Positions 53,051 through 61,743 of a stretch of 64,000 nt of DNA are shown here, one piece after another. The stretch is from Streptomyces massasporeus. GTDB lineage: Bacteria; Actinomycetota; Actinomycetes; Streptomycetales; Streptomycetaceae. A program made the translations under genes and the position numbers. Within the stretch, counting starts at the first letter, position 1. Each line of letters begins with the position of its first letter. Under the pieces are notes generated by a model that saw only the letters and a program-made list of their open reading frames with translations, was not told the origin of the DNA and made no database searches. The stretch is taken from the NCBI RefSeq assembly GCF_014648995.1, contig NZ_BMSE01000011.1, positions 1 to 64,000 on the forward strand. Direction: 5' to 3'.

Positions 53051-54267
53051 CGGCGCCGCCCACGACGATGGGGACGGCACGACGGGGCGCCACGACGGCA
53101 TCGCCCCCGGCGGCCGACCGGCCACGGCGGCAGGACGCGGCGCACGAGGCTTCCGCTGCGGCACGGCCGACGCCGCAGGGCACGGCGCATGAGGCTCTCC
53201 GTACGGCACGGCCGGCACGGCAGGGTGAGCCGGGCGCTCTCACGGCCGGCGTTCTGGCAGCCGGCGTCGACGACGTCCCCCAGGTCCTCGAGCGCTGCCG
53301 CGCCCTGGTCAGGCCCGCCCTGGAGAAGGCCGTCGGGCGGCTGCACCCCTGGGTCGGTGAGATGGCCGCCTACTCCTTCGGCTGGTGCGAGGTCGGCGGT
53401 GCGCCGGCCGTCGCCTCCGGCGGCAAGGGCGTACGGCAGGCGCTCGCGGTGCTCGGGGCCGAGGCGGCCGGTGCGCCGGAGCGGGCCGGGGTGGCCGCGG
53501 CCGTCGCGGTGGAGCTGGTGCACACCTTCTCCCTGCTGCACGACGACATCATGGACGGCGACGCGGACCGGCGAGGCCGCCCGACCGTGTGGAAGGCCTA
53601 CGGCACGGGGCCCGCGGTGCTCGCTGGCGACGCCCTGTTCGCCCTGGCCGTCGAGACGCTGGCCGCGGAGCCGGGTGGCGCGGGAGCCGTGGGGACCCTG
53701 TCCGTGGCGCTGGGCGACCTGGTGCGCGGGCAGGCGGACGACCTGCTGTTCGCCGACCGCCCGTGGACCGGGCCCGAGCGGGTGCGGCCCGACGAGTACC
53801 GGGCGATGGCGGAGCACAAGACGGGCGCGTTGCTGGGCTGCGCGGCCGCCCTGGGTGCCGTGCTCGGAGGTGCCGGCCCCGAGACGGTCGCCGCGCTCGA
53901 CCGGGCGGGTCGGCATCTCGGGGTCGCGTTCCAGGTCGTCGACGACGTGCTGGGCATCTGGGGGGATCCCCGCGTCACCGGCAAGCCGGTCCACGGCGAT
54001 CTGCGCGAGGGGAAGAAGACGTTCCCCGTGCTGGTGGCACTCGATTCCCCGATGGGCGGCCGGATCGCCGGCCTCCTGGAGTCGGGGGACGCGCCGGAGA
54101 CGGCGGCGACCCTGATCGAGGAGGCGGGCGGCCGGGCGACGGCCCTGGCGGAGGCCCGGCGGCACATCACCGCCGTCGAGACGGCCCTCGCCGACGTGCC
54201 GTCGACCGCCCGGGCCGCCGACGAACTGCGTTCGCTGCTGGGCTACCTGGTGCGGCGCGAGGTCTGA
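53047..54267 (+). CDS. Polyprenyl synthetase family protein
   Basis: A 406-residue trans-prenyltransferase-like protein. The first Asp-rich motif is HDDIMDGDADRRGRP with Asp166, Asp167 and Asp170. The second is DDVLGIWGD (Asp299, Asp300, Gly at the last position instead of Asp). The first 75 residues are a non-conserved, Ala/Arg-rich extension with imperfect repeats (AHEASAAARP, AHEALRTARP). The product may be geranylgeranyl- or farnesyl-type diphosphate, but chain length cannot be judged. It overlaps the TPR gene. No terpene cyclase is nearby. Confidence 0.85.
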   Translation: MTAPPTTMGTARRGATTASPPAADRPRRQDAAHEASAAARPTPQGTAHEALRTARPARQGEPGALTAGVLAAGVDDVPQVLERCRALVRPALEKAVGRLHPWVGEMAAYSFGWCEVGGAPAVASGGKGVRQALAVLGAEAAGAPERAGVAAAVAVELVHTFSLLHDDIMDGDADRRGRPTVWKAYGTGPAVLAGDALFALAVETLAAEPGGAGAVGTLSVALGDLVRGQADDLLFADRPWTGPERVRPDEYRAMAEHKTGALLGCAAALGAVLGGAGPETVAALDRAGRHLGVAFQVVDDVLGIWGDPRVTGKPVHGDLREGKKTFPVLVALDSPMGGRIAGLLESGDAPETAATLIEEAGGRATALAEARRHITAVETALADVPSTARAADELRSLLGYLVRREV

Positions 54268-54314
54268 GCGACGCGAGCGGGTGTCCGACGCCGACGCCGT
54301 CGCCCCACACCGCG

Positions 54315-54343
54315 TTGACCTGGACCCCTGTTCACGTCAGGGT
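54315..54343 (+). promoter_or_regulatory. Candidate promoter of the dehydratase gene
   Basis: TTGACC (54315-54320), a 17-base spacer and CAGGGT (54338-54343) fit a housekeeping promoter of the Streptomyces TTGAC/TAGGGT type. Transcription would start near 54350, about 40 bases before ATG 54389. Confidence 0.5.
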
Positions 54344-54388
54344 TCGACACGGCGCGTTTCACGACCCCGCGCCGGAAGGATGGCTGCC

Positions 54389-55348
54389 ATGATCGGCATC
54401 TCGGAGATCGAAGCCGCGGCGGAGCAGATCGCCGGGCACGTCGTGCGCACCCCGACGATGGACAGCCCGGGGCTGTCGGCGTTGCTCGGTGCTCCGGTCA
54501 CCGCGAAGCTCGAACTGCTGCAGCGCACCGGTTCGTTCAAGGCCCGGGGGGCCACGGCGAAGCTGCTGTCGCTGAGCGAGGCGGAACGGGCCGCGGGCGT
54601 GGTGGCGGTCAGCGGCGGCAACCACGGGATCGCCCTCGCGGTCATGGCCGCGGCTCTCGATGTGAAGGCCACGGTGGTGATGCCACGCTCGGCGCCCGCC
54701 CGTGCCGTGGAGATCGCGGAGGCGGCCGGCGCGTCGGTGCGGCTGACCGATGACATGGACGGCGCGTTCGCGCTCATGACGCGGCTCCAGCAGGAGGGGC
54801 TGACCTTGGTCCACCCCTTCGACGACCCGGTGGTGATCGCCGGACAGGGCACGGTCGGGCTGGAGTTCGCCGCCGACGCCGGTGAGCTCACCGACGTCCT
54901 CGTGAGCATCGGGGGAGGCGGCCTGATCGCCGGCGTCGCCGCCGCGCTGCGTGCCCGCCGGCCCGGGGTGCGGGTGTGGGGCGTGGAGACCGAGGGCGCG
55001 CAGGCCATGTCCGAGGCGCTGGCGGCGGGTGGTCCGCTGCCGGTCGCCCTGTCGTCGATCGTCTCCACGCTCTGCGCGCCGTCCGTGTCGCAGCTGACGT
55101 ACGACCATGTCTCCGCCCTGGTCACCGAGGTTCTGGTGGTTCCGGACCGAGAGGCCGTGCGGGGCTCGCTGGATCTGGCCGACCACGCCAAGGTGTGGGC
55201 CGAACCGGCGGCCGGCTGCCTGCTGCCGGCCGCCCGGCAGGTCCTGGAGCGGGTCGGCGACGGGGCCAGGCTCGGCCTGGTGGTGTGCGGGGGCAACGCG
55301 ACGACGGGCGATCTGTTCGCCTGGTCGCGTCGCTTCGGTCTGCGCTGA
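54389..55348 (+). CDS. Threonine/serine dehydratase-like PLP enzyme
   Basis: A 319-residue fold type II PLP enzyme that would deaminate threonine or serine. The Schiff-base Lys51 lies in TGSFKARGA, the substrate loop in VSGGNHGIALAV, and the phosphate-binding glycine loop in SIGGGGLIAGVAAAL. There is no C-terminal regulatory ACT domain, so it is the short catabolic/racemase-like form. ATG 54389 has GGAAGGA eight bases upstream; ATG 54380 would add three residues. It has its own promoter candidate. Confidence 0.88.
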   Translation: MIGISEIEAAAEQIAGHVVRTPTMDSPGLSALLGAPVTAKLELLQRTGSFKARGATAKLLSLSEAERAAGVVAVSGGNHGIALAVMAAALDVKATVVMPRSAPARAVEIAEAAGASVRLTDDMDGAFALMTRLQQEGLTLVHPFDDPVVIAGQGTVGLEFAADAGELTDVLVSIGGGGLIAGVAAALRARRPGVRVWGVETEGAQAMSEALAAGGPLPVALSSIVSTLCAPSVSQLTYDHVSALVTEVLVVPDREAVRGSLDLADHAKVWAEPAAGCLLPAARQVLERVGDGARLGLVVCGGNATTGDLFAWSRRFGLR

Positions 55349-55687
55349 CGTTCCGGTGGCTCCCGGGGAATCCCGTGCGAAATTCATCGGAGGGCTTCGA
55401 GTTCGGACGTTGTACACGTCCGCATTTACCAACGGTTACCACCAGGCCGGGCGGGAATTTACGAATCCGCGGGCGGTGGCGGGCGAATTCTCCGCGCCCG
55501 CCGCGGACCCGGCGACCGAGGTGAACCGCGCGAGGCGGCGAAAGACCGTTTTTGCTCGCACAGTTGCTCCCATCTCTTGAACAAAAGACAGGAATGAACA
55601 CGGAGTTGCGATCCATTTGAACGCAGGGTGCCTCATCCCCCGTACCTCTGGAAAAGGTCAGAGCCAGGTTTCCAGCGAGGGATGGCC
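55349..55687 (+). other. 339-bp non-coding region upstream of the pseudokinase gene
   Basis: No gene is visible. The region is less GC-rich than its surroundings. A dyad CGGACGT-TGTAC-ACGTCCG lies at 55404-55422. TTGAAC occurs at 55577-55582 and 55617-55622, 40 bases apart; neither pairs with a good -10 at standard spacing. It probably contains the promoter of the pseudokinase gene, with the dyad a possible operator. Confidence 0.5.
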
Positions 55688-57334
55688 ATGGGCAGGGCGC
55701 ACGTCTCCACACACCAGTTGGTCGCCGGCCGGTACCGGCTGCTAGAGATCATCCAGCGCGAGACCAACCGCATCTGCTGGTATGCCGAGGACACCGGGGC
55801 CGGTGAGATCTCCCGTCCGTGCCTCGTGACCCAGGTCGGGCTTCCGGAGGACCCGGGCGGGGCCGAGCGCCGGGCCTCCGCCCGCCTGCTGCGCACCACC
55901 GAGAACATGGCACTGCTGTGCCCGGGTCGGATCGCCACGGTCGTCGACGCCGTCGAGGAGGCCGGTGCCCTGTGGACCGTGAACGAGTGGATCGACGGCA
56001 CCCCGCTGGGCGAACTCCTCTCGGAACAGGGCACGTTCAACTACGTGCGGGCGGCGCGGATCGGCCTGGAGCTGCTCGACGTGCTGGACGCCGCGCACGC
56101 CGCGGGCATCACGCACGGCGAGCTCAGTCCCGGTCAGGTGTTCGTGCGCGAGGACCACTCGGTCGTCGTCACCGGCTTCGGTCTGGCCGGTGCGACCCTC
56201 GCGCCCCGGCTCACGGCACCCGCGTACGCCTCCCCGGAGCAGGCCCGCGACCAGCGCATCGGCCCCGCGGCCGACCTGTGGGCGCTGGGCTCGATCCTGT
56301 ACACGATGGTCGAGGGGCGCCCGCCGTTCCGGGACCGGGGACGCCCGGAGAACACCCTGAAGGGCGTGGATCGGCTGCCGCTGCGCACGCCGGTGCGCGC
56401 GGGGCCGCTCACCCAGGCCGTGCAGGGGCTGCTCCGCAAGGACTCACGGGAGCGGCTGACCCGCCAGGTGGTGCGCGAGGCACTGACCCGGGCACTGAGC
56501 GAGGATCCCGAGGCGACCCTGGCCGCGGCACCGGTCCCGCGGCTGCGTGGCGCCTACGCCGCGATGCGCCCGGGGAGCCCGGCGTGGAGCAGACGGACCA
56601 TGGTGGCGGGAACGGCCCTGGCCGTCGTCACCGTCGCGGTCGCCGTGCTCGCCGCGACCCAGGGGCTGCCCGGCACGGACAGCGGCAGCGACGCGGCCGA
56701 ATCACCGGTCCGGCCGCCGGCCTCCGCCGCCACACCGGGCGAGGGCACGGGCGGTGACAGCGCCGATCCGTCCGGGCCGCCCAGCCCGCCCGAGTCCCCC
56801 ACCCCCACCCCCACCCCGTCGTCCCCGTCCCCGACTCCCACGCCCACACCGTCCGCCCCGGCCACGGCCCTGCCACCCGGCTTCCAGCGCTACCGCGCGG
56901 CGGAGGGCTTCTCGGTCGCGCTGCCCGAGGGCTGGAAGCGGCTGGACACCGACCGCGACGGCGAGGCGTACCGGGTCGTCTTCGGCGCCCGGGGGGACGA
57001 CCGCACGCTGGCCGTCACCTTCAGCGATCAGGCCGGCCCGGACCCCGTGGCCGTGTGGCGGGACGACGTCGAACCCAACCTCAAACAGGCGGACGACTAC
57101 GACCGGATCGGCGCGATCCGCGCGACGACGTACCAGGGCCGCAAGGCCGCCGACATGGAGTGGACCGCCGACGTCGACGGCACCCGGGTGCACACCCTCG
57201 GCCGCGGCTTCCTGCTGGGTGAGGGCCGCAGCTTCTCGCTGCGCTGGACGACCCCGGACGCCGACTGGGAGGACGCCGCCAACCAGGAGGCGCTGCGCAC
57301 GTTCTTCAAGACCTTCCGGCCGGGCTCGGTCTGA
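55688..57334 (+). CDS. Membrane-anchored protein kinase-like pseudokinase
   Basis: A 548-residue protein with a Ser/Thr kinase fold (residues about 10-270), one membrane helix (about 305-324), a Pro/Ser/Thr linker (about 335-400) and an extracytoplasmic C-terminal domain (about 400-548). Catalytic residues are lost: the HRD loop reads His143-Gly-Glu145, the DFG motif reads Gly163-Phe-Gly, and no VAIK lysine is visible. It is therefore probably a pseudokinase scaffold. ATG 55688 (MGRAHVSTHQ) has GAGGG six bases upstream; ATG 55682 is an alternative. Its end forms part of a repeat region. Confidence 0.85.
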   Translation: MGRAHVSTHQLVAGRYRLLEIIQRETNRICWYAEDTGAGEISRPCLVTQVGLPEDPGGAERRASARLLRTTENMALLCPGRIATVVDAVEEAGALWTVNEWIDGTPLGELLSEQGTFNYVRAARIGLELLDVLDAAHAAGITHGELSPGQVFVREDHSVVVTGFGLAGATLAPRLTAPAYASPEQARDQRIGPAADLWALGSILYTMVEGRPPFRDRGRPENTLKGVDRLPLRTPVRAGPLTQAVQGLLRKDSRERLTRQVVREALTRALSEDPEATLAAAPVPRLRGAYAAMRPGSPAWSRRTMVAGTALAVVTVAVAVLAATQGLPGTDSGSDAAESPVRPPASAATPGEGTGGDSADPSGPPSPPESPTPTPTPSSPSPTPTPTPSAPATALPPGFQRYRAAEGFSVALPEGWKRLDTDRDGEAYRVVFGARGDDRTLAVTFSDQAGPDPVAVWRDDVEPNLKQADDYDRIGAIRATTYQGRKAADMEWTADVDGTRVHTLGRGFLLGEGRSFSLRWTTPDADWEDAANQEALRTFFKTFRPGSV

Positions 57335-57418
57335 GCAAGACCTTCGGGGCAGGACTGAGCAAGACCTCCCGGCAGGGGCCACACTGAGCAAGGCCTTCCG
57401 GCCCGGCTCAGACCGAGC
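57324..57418. repeat. Inverted and direct repeats across two convergent gene ends
   Basis: GCTCGGTCTGAGC (57324-57336) is exactly inverted at 57406-57418; each arm contains the stop codon of one of the convergent genes. Between them CTGAGCAAGACCT-like units recur three to four times (about 57331, 57354, 57384), apparently copies of the upstream gene's last codons. It may act as a bidirectional terminator. Confidence 0.7.
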
Positions 57419-58859
57419 GGCGCGGGGCGCGCAGGGTGGTGAGCCGGCCTCCGTGCAGCGGCTGGGTGCGCCAGTGCGCGGTGAGCGTCCGGTCCGCGAG
57501 GGAGCAGGTCAGCGCCAGGCGGTGCGGGGTCTCCAGGAACACCACCTCCACCGCGAGCGTGCCGGCATCGGTCCAGCCGCCGCTCACCGCGGTCGGGACG
57601 GGTTCCTCGGCGACCGTCCAGCCCTCCCCCGCGAGACGCAGGGCGAGCCGGTCCGGATGGTCCGGACGGTCCCCGTCTCCGGTGAGGGTGAGCGTCCAGC
57701 CGTCCGCGTCCCGGGTGAGCCCGGCCGCCCGGACCGGCTTGGTCTCGTCGGAGGGCGTGAACGCGGCGGCCGCCCAGTCCTGCTCCCGCTCCGGGGCTGC
57801 GGGACGGCCCGGGGCGGGCGGCAGCGCGAGCCGGGCGAGGCGCTCCCGCAGCTCCGCGTCGGCGGCCTCGCGGCCCGTCAGCGGCTCGGGGCCGAAGGCG
57901 GGCAAGAGGTGCTCCCACACCAGATTCAGGTACTCCTGCATCCGCTCGGTCGCCGAGGTCGCCGCGATCACCACGTCGTGCTCCGGCAGCACCAGACAGA
58001 ACTGGCCGTAGGCGCCGTCCCCCCGGTAGCCGTGCCGGGACGTCCAGAACTGATAGCCGTAACCCCGGTCCCAGTCCTGCCGGTCCACCTCCCCCATGGC
58101 CCCCGCGGTCGGTATGTGGGGCTGCGAGGCCCGGGCCGCCCATCCCTGAGGCAGCAGCCGCCTGCCCTCCCACAGCCCGTCGCACAGATACAGCCGGCCG
58201 AGCCGGACGACGGCGTCGGTGGTGGCGTGCAGGCCGCTGAAGCCGAGCTCGCGGCCGGCACGGTCACGGCGCCAGGCCACCTCGCCGATGCCCAGCGGAT
58301 CCAGCAGCCTGGGCCGCAGGTAGTCGCTGAGCGACTGCCCGGTGGCCCGCTGGACGATCGCGGCGAGCGTGTAGGTGGCGGGCTGGTTGTAGGCGAAGAC
58401 CGTGCCCGGGTCCTCGTCGGGCGGCAGCCGCAGGAACCCCCGCACGGGCTCGGCGGGGTCCCGCCCGAAGGCCTCGTCGACGGTGTCCCGCCGGTGGCCG
58501 CTCGCCATGGACGCCACGTGCCGGACGAGCATGGCCCGGCTGCGCGGGTCGGTGATGTCGGCCTCGAACTCGGGGAAGTACGAGATCACGGGCGCGTCGA
58601 AGTCGAGCAGTCCCTCGGTCTCGGCCAGGGCCGCCGCGGTCCCGGTGAAGCTCTTGCTGAGCGAGTACAGCAGGTGGAGGCGGTCGGGGGTGTAGGGCGT
58701 CCACCAGCCGGAGGCCACCAGGTGCCCGTGCCGCATGATCATCAGGCTGTGCGGCTCGATCTCGGGGGCGGCTTCGAGGGCGTCGAGGAAGGCGTGGACG
58801 CCGGAGGCGTCGACACCCTGGGCGGCCGGACCGGAAGTCGGCAGGGGGGAAGCACTCAT
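57408..58859 (-). CDS. Serine hydrolase, beta-lactamase/class C-like family
   Basis: A 483-residue cytoplasmic-looking serine hydrolase. The nucleophile motif SxxK is Ser66-Leu-Ser-Lys69 in LYSLSKSF; FAYNQPATYTLAAIV gives the YxN motif; the third motif is likely GYRGDGAYGQF. The C-terminal 130 residues are a beta domain. It may be an esterase, amidase or DD-peptidase-like enzyme. The start is ATG 58859; an upstream ATG at 58874 is in frame. No signal peptide. It is convergent with the pseudokinase gene. Confidence 0.87.
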   Translation of the reverse strand: MSASPLPTSGPAAQGVDASGVHAFLDALEAAPEIEPHSLMIMRHGHLVASGWWTPYTPDRLHLLYSLSKSFTGTAAALAETEGLLDFDAPVISYFPEFEADITDPRSRAMLVRHVASMASGHRRDTVDEAFGRDPAEPVRGFLRLPPDEDPGTVFAYNQPATYTLAAIVQRATGQSLSDYLRPRLLDPLGIGEVAWRRDRAGRELGFSGLHATTDAVVRLGRLYLCDGLWEGRRLLPQGWAARASQPHIPTAGAMGEVDRQDWDRGYGYQFWTSRHGYRGDGAYGQFCLVLPEHDVVIAATSATERMQEYLNLVWEHLLPAFGPEPLTGREAADAELRERLARLALPPAPGRPAAPEREQDWAAAAFTPSDETKPVRAAGLTRDADGWTLTLTGDGDRPDHPDRLALRLAGEGWTVAEEPVPTAVSGGWTDAGTLAVEVVFLETPHRLALTCSLADRTLTAHWRTQPLHGGRLTTLRAPRRSV

Positions 58860-58931
58860 GGATGCATCCTGCACCCGTCGGCGACCTTGATCGAGCCGTT
58901 TCCGGGCCCGCTGTCAGGGGACTCGCCGGGT

Positions 58932-59903
58932 ATGGTGCAAATCGGATACACGATGATGACCGAGCAGGCCGGCCCCCGAGAGCTCGTCGACCACGTGGTG
59001 CGGGCCGAGGAGGCGGGCTTCGACTTCTCGGTGACCTCCGACCACTACTTCCCGTGGCTGCGCTCGCAGGGTCATTCGCCGTACGCCTGGGCCGTGCTCG
59101 GCGCGGCCGCCCAGGCCACGTCCCGTATCCCGCTGATGACGTACGTGACGTGCCCGACGTTCCGCTACCACCCGGCGGTGGTGGCGCAGAAGGCGGCGAC
59201 GCTGCAGTTGCTGTCCGAGGGCCGGTTCCGGCTGGGGCTGGGTTCGGGCGAGAACCTCAACGAGCACGTGGTGGGCGGCGGCTGGCCGTCCGTCGATGTG
59301 CGGCACGAGATGTTCGAGGAGGCCGTGGAGATCATCCGCGCGCTCTTCAAGGGCGGACACGTCAACCACCGCGGCACGCACTTCGACGTGGAGTCGGCCA
59401 AGCTGTGGGACCTGCCGGACGAGGCGCCGCCCATCGGCATCGCCGTCTCCGGGGAGCGCTCGTGCGAACTCGCGGGCCGGCTCGGCGACCTGGTGATCGC
59501 CACGGAGCCCAAGGCCGGGCTGCTGGAGGCCTTCGACCGCCACGGCGGCCGGGGCAAGCCCCGCATCGGCCAGCTGCCGGTCTGCTACGACCCCGACCGG
59601 GACGCGGCCGTCGAGCGGGCGCACTCCCAGTTCCGCTGGTTCGGCAGCGGCTGGAAGGTCAACTCGGAGCTGCCGCATCCCGATTCCTTCGACGCGGCCA
59701 CCCAGTTCGTCAGGCAGGACGACGTCGCCGACGCGATCCCGTGCGGTGACGACCCGGAGGCGTTCGTCGAGGCCGTCCGCCCGTACGCCGAGGCCGGGTT
59801 CACCGAGATCGCCCTCGTCCAGATCGGCGGCGAGTCGCAGCCGGCGTACCTGGACTGGTCGGAGAAGACCCTGCTGCCGGCGCTGCGCGACGCGTTCGGC
59901 TGA
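58932..59903 (+). CDS. F420-dependent LLM-class oxidoreductase (G6PDH-like, TIGR03557 type)
   Basis: A 323-residue luciferase-like TIM-barrel enzyme. VQIGYTMMTEQAGPRELVDH, FDFSVTSDHYFPWLRSQGHS, FRLGLGSGENLNEHVVGGGW and GIAVSGERSCELAGRLGD fit the F420-dependent glucose-6-phosphate-dehydrogenase-like family. It would use F420 with an unknown substrate. ATG 58932 gives the family N-terminus. Its last 104 bases overlap the convergent zinc-ribbon gene. It is divergent from the serine hydrolase. Confidence 0.88.
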   Translation: MVQIGYTMMTEQAGPRELVDHVVRAEEAGFDFSVTSDHYFPWLRSQGHSPYAWAVLGAAAQATSRIPLMTYVTCPTFRYHPAVVAQKAATLQLLSEGRFRLGLGSGENLNEHVVGGGWPSVDVRHEMFEEAVEIIRALFKGGHVNHRGTHFDVESAKLWDLPDEAPPIGIAVSGERSCELAGRLGDLVIATEPKAGLLEAFDRHGGRGKPRIGQLPVCYDPDRDAAVERAHSQFRWFGSGWKVNSELPHPDSFDAATQFVRQDDVADAIPCGDDPEAFVEAVRPYAEAGFTEIALVQIGGESQPAYLDWSEKTLLPALRDAFG

Positions 59904-60474
59904 AGTCCTCGGCCATCGCCTCCACGGCCCGTTCGACCAGAAGAGCCCTCCGCACCGGGGGGCTCTTCTTCACGAGCGCGCTGACCCGTTGGGCGTCCTC
60001 GGTCGTGGGCAGGAACCCGGCCAGCAGGAGGGGCAGCAGCAGCCGCCGGACGAGTACTTCGCTCTCCGAGGTGACCTGGGGTCTGCGCATCACCGAGACG
60101 TTGACCCGGATCGCGTGCTCGTTGCCGGGCGGTACACCCGGCCGGTCCGTCTCGATCGCGGCGTAACGATAGCCGTGCGCCCGGTCACAGGCGGCGCAGC
60201 CGACCGGGCCCCGCGTGAGCCGGTCGCCGCAGTCGGGGCACACCAGCCGGTCGAGGGCGGCGTCCACCAGCCGCCAGTCGTGCCGGTCGGGTTCGGCGAC
60301 GACCATCTCGGCCAGGGCACGCTCCTGGTCGTCGTCCGCGGCGGTGTCCCACTGCTCCAGGAACGCGGCCCACGCCCTCTCGACGATGCCGTCCACCAGG
60401 TCGCGGCAGGCGGCACAGGCGGGGGCACCGCCGTACGCGTAGCCGCCGCACTCCGCACAGCGGCGTAGCGACAT
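59800..60474 (-). CDS. Hypothetical protein with cysteine pairs (zinc-ribbon-like)
   Basis: A 224-residue protein with CAECGGYAYGGAPACAAC at the N-terminus and CPDCGDRLTRGPVGCAAC near residue 80, both likely zinc-binding. A helical middle region follows (LLLPLLLAGFLPTTEDAQRV). The last 35 residues are basic, Ser/Pro-rich and antisense to the end of the F420 gene, so the natural end may be earlier if a base has been lost. ATG 60474 has GGGAG six bases upstream. I do not recognise the family. Confidence 0.65.
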   Translation of the reverse strand: MSLRRCAECGGYAYGGAPACAACRDLVDGIVERAWAAFLEQWDTAADDDQERALAEMVVAEPDRHDWRLVDAALDRLVCPDCGDRLTRGPVGCAACDRAHGYRYAAIETDRPGVPPGNEHAIRVNVSVMRRPQVTSESEVLVRRLLLPLLLAGFLPTTEDAQRVSALVKKSPPVRRALLVERAVEAMAEDFSRTRRAAPAAGSSPTSPGTPAATRRRSGRGRSR

Positions 60475-60643
60475 GTCCGCTCCCTGTCGCACCATGTCCG
60501 GCATCCTCCCGCACCCGCGTCCGCCCGGGACAACGGTTTTCGGACGGGCCGCGCGGGCGGTGAACGGCGAGGTCAGCGGGTGCCGCTAGGCTTCCGTGCG
60601 CACCTCGTGCAGTCCGATCTGCCCCGCCTCAGGAGAGTCGTCC

Positions 60644-61681
60644 GTGACCGTTGCCTTCACCCCGCCCGAGACCCCTGTCGCCCCGGCGCCCCTGTCCGAC
60701 CTGGTCGCGCGGGACGCGCGGGAGTTCGGGGCGTACGCCCGGACCGGAGGGTGGGCCTTCGGGCTGAAGGTGGCGCGCAGTGTGCGGCCCGGCGGTCAGG
60801 GCGCGGACGAGACGCCGAAGGTGTCCGCGAAGGAGTTCGCCGAACTCGCCGGCTGCTCCCCGGAGCGGGTCATGCGCTACTACAAGGCGTGGGACCGGGC
60901 GGCGGACGACGGCATGGTTCCGCACTTCGAGGCGCTGACGCCCGGTCAGGAGGTGGACCTGCCGGACGCCGACGTGTGGCTGAGCTACTACGTCTCCCGC
61001 AACAGCGCCACGTCCGAGCGCGGCACCGCCATCTCCGAGGCCGCCGAGGCGGAGGGCATCCGGCCCACCAAGGCCCTGGAGGTGGCGGAGAACCCCACCG
61101 CGCTGCGCGCCGCGATCCTCGCCGACCCCTCCACCGCGCGTGCCGCCCGCCAGGCCCTGCTGGACCGGGTGCGCGAGGACCCGGACCTGCAGTCGGAGCT
61201 GGCCCGTGACGTGGTGCGCACCGACGAGCTGAAGAAGGCCGTCGCCGGGGAGAGCAGGGCGGCCGACCGGATCGGGTACGTGCGCCAGATCGCCGAGTCG
61301 GGGCAGATCAAGACGCCCGCCGGGCAGACCGTCGACGCCCCCGCCGACCTGCGCCAGGAGGCCGAGCGGCACCTGTCGCTCATCGACGAGCTCGACGAGG
61401 GCGAGGACGCCGGCGAGTGGGCCGCCGAGGCGTACGACACGATGAAGTCCCTCGTCGTCGAGGTCGTGGAGACGGACCCGGGGCTGCGCGTGCAGGAGCG
61501 GCGCACGAAGTTCTACAGCAGCCTCCAGAAGGCGACCAAGGTGTTCGAGGAGCTGACCTTCGACGACGCCGGGGAGTTCTACGAGGACGACATGGTGCAG
61601 CGTCTGGAGGATCTGCAGCGGGCCGTCGCGGTGTGCATCGAGTCGCTGCGCGGCGCCCGCGGGAATCACCCGGTCGGCTGA
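60644..61681 (+). CDS. Conserved hypothetical protein with HTH-like N-terminus
   Basis: A 345-residue acidic, helical protein. The segment VSAKEFAELAGCSPERVMRY near residue 60 looks like a helix-turn-helix, and ERGTAISEAAEAEGIRPTKA may be another. The C-terminal half is predicted to be largely helical (DELDEGEDAGEWAAEAYDTM, RRTKFYSSLQKATKVFEEL). I know no name for the family. GTG 60644 has AGGAG eight bases upstream. It is upstream of the SsgA-like gene with a separate promoter between. Confidence 0.7.
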   Translation: MTVAFTPPETPVAPAPLSDLVARDAREFGAYARTGGWAFGLKVARSVRPGGQGADETPKVSAKEFAELAGCSPERVMRYYKAWDRAADDGMVPHFEALTPGQEVDLPDADVWLSYYVSRNSATSERGTAISEAAEAEGIRPTKALEVAENPTALRAAILADPSTARAARQALLDRVREDPDLQSELARDVVRTDELKKAVAGESRAADRIGYVRQIAESGQIKTPAGQTVDAPADLRQEAERHLSLIDELDEGEDAGEWAAEAYDTMKSLVVEVVETDPGLRVQERRTKFYSSLQKATKVFEELTFDDAGEFYEDDMVQRLEDLQRAVAVCIESLRGARGNHPVG

Positions 61682-61705
61682 GCATTCCGGCGAAATCGGG
61701 GGTAC
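61682..61705 (+). promoter_or_regulatory. SigB-type promoter match for the SsgA-like gene
   Basis: GCAT (61682-61685), 14 bases, GGGTAC (61700-61705) fits GNNT-N14-16-GGGTA(C/T). Transcription would start about 61712 and give a leader of about 32 bases before GTG 61744. It begins directly after the upstream stop codon. Confidence 0.4.
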
Positions 61706-61743
61706 TAGAGGGCTCTACGTCGGTTCTTCCCGGAGGCCCCCTC

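Noticed and set aside
51992..55348. Terpene biosynthetic gene cluster
   Set aside because: Only a polyprenyl synthase is present; there is no cyclase, P450, methyltransferase or carotenoid gene within view.
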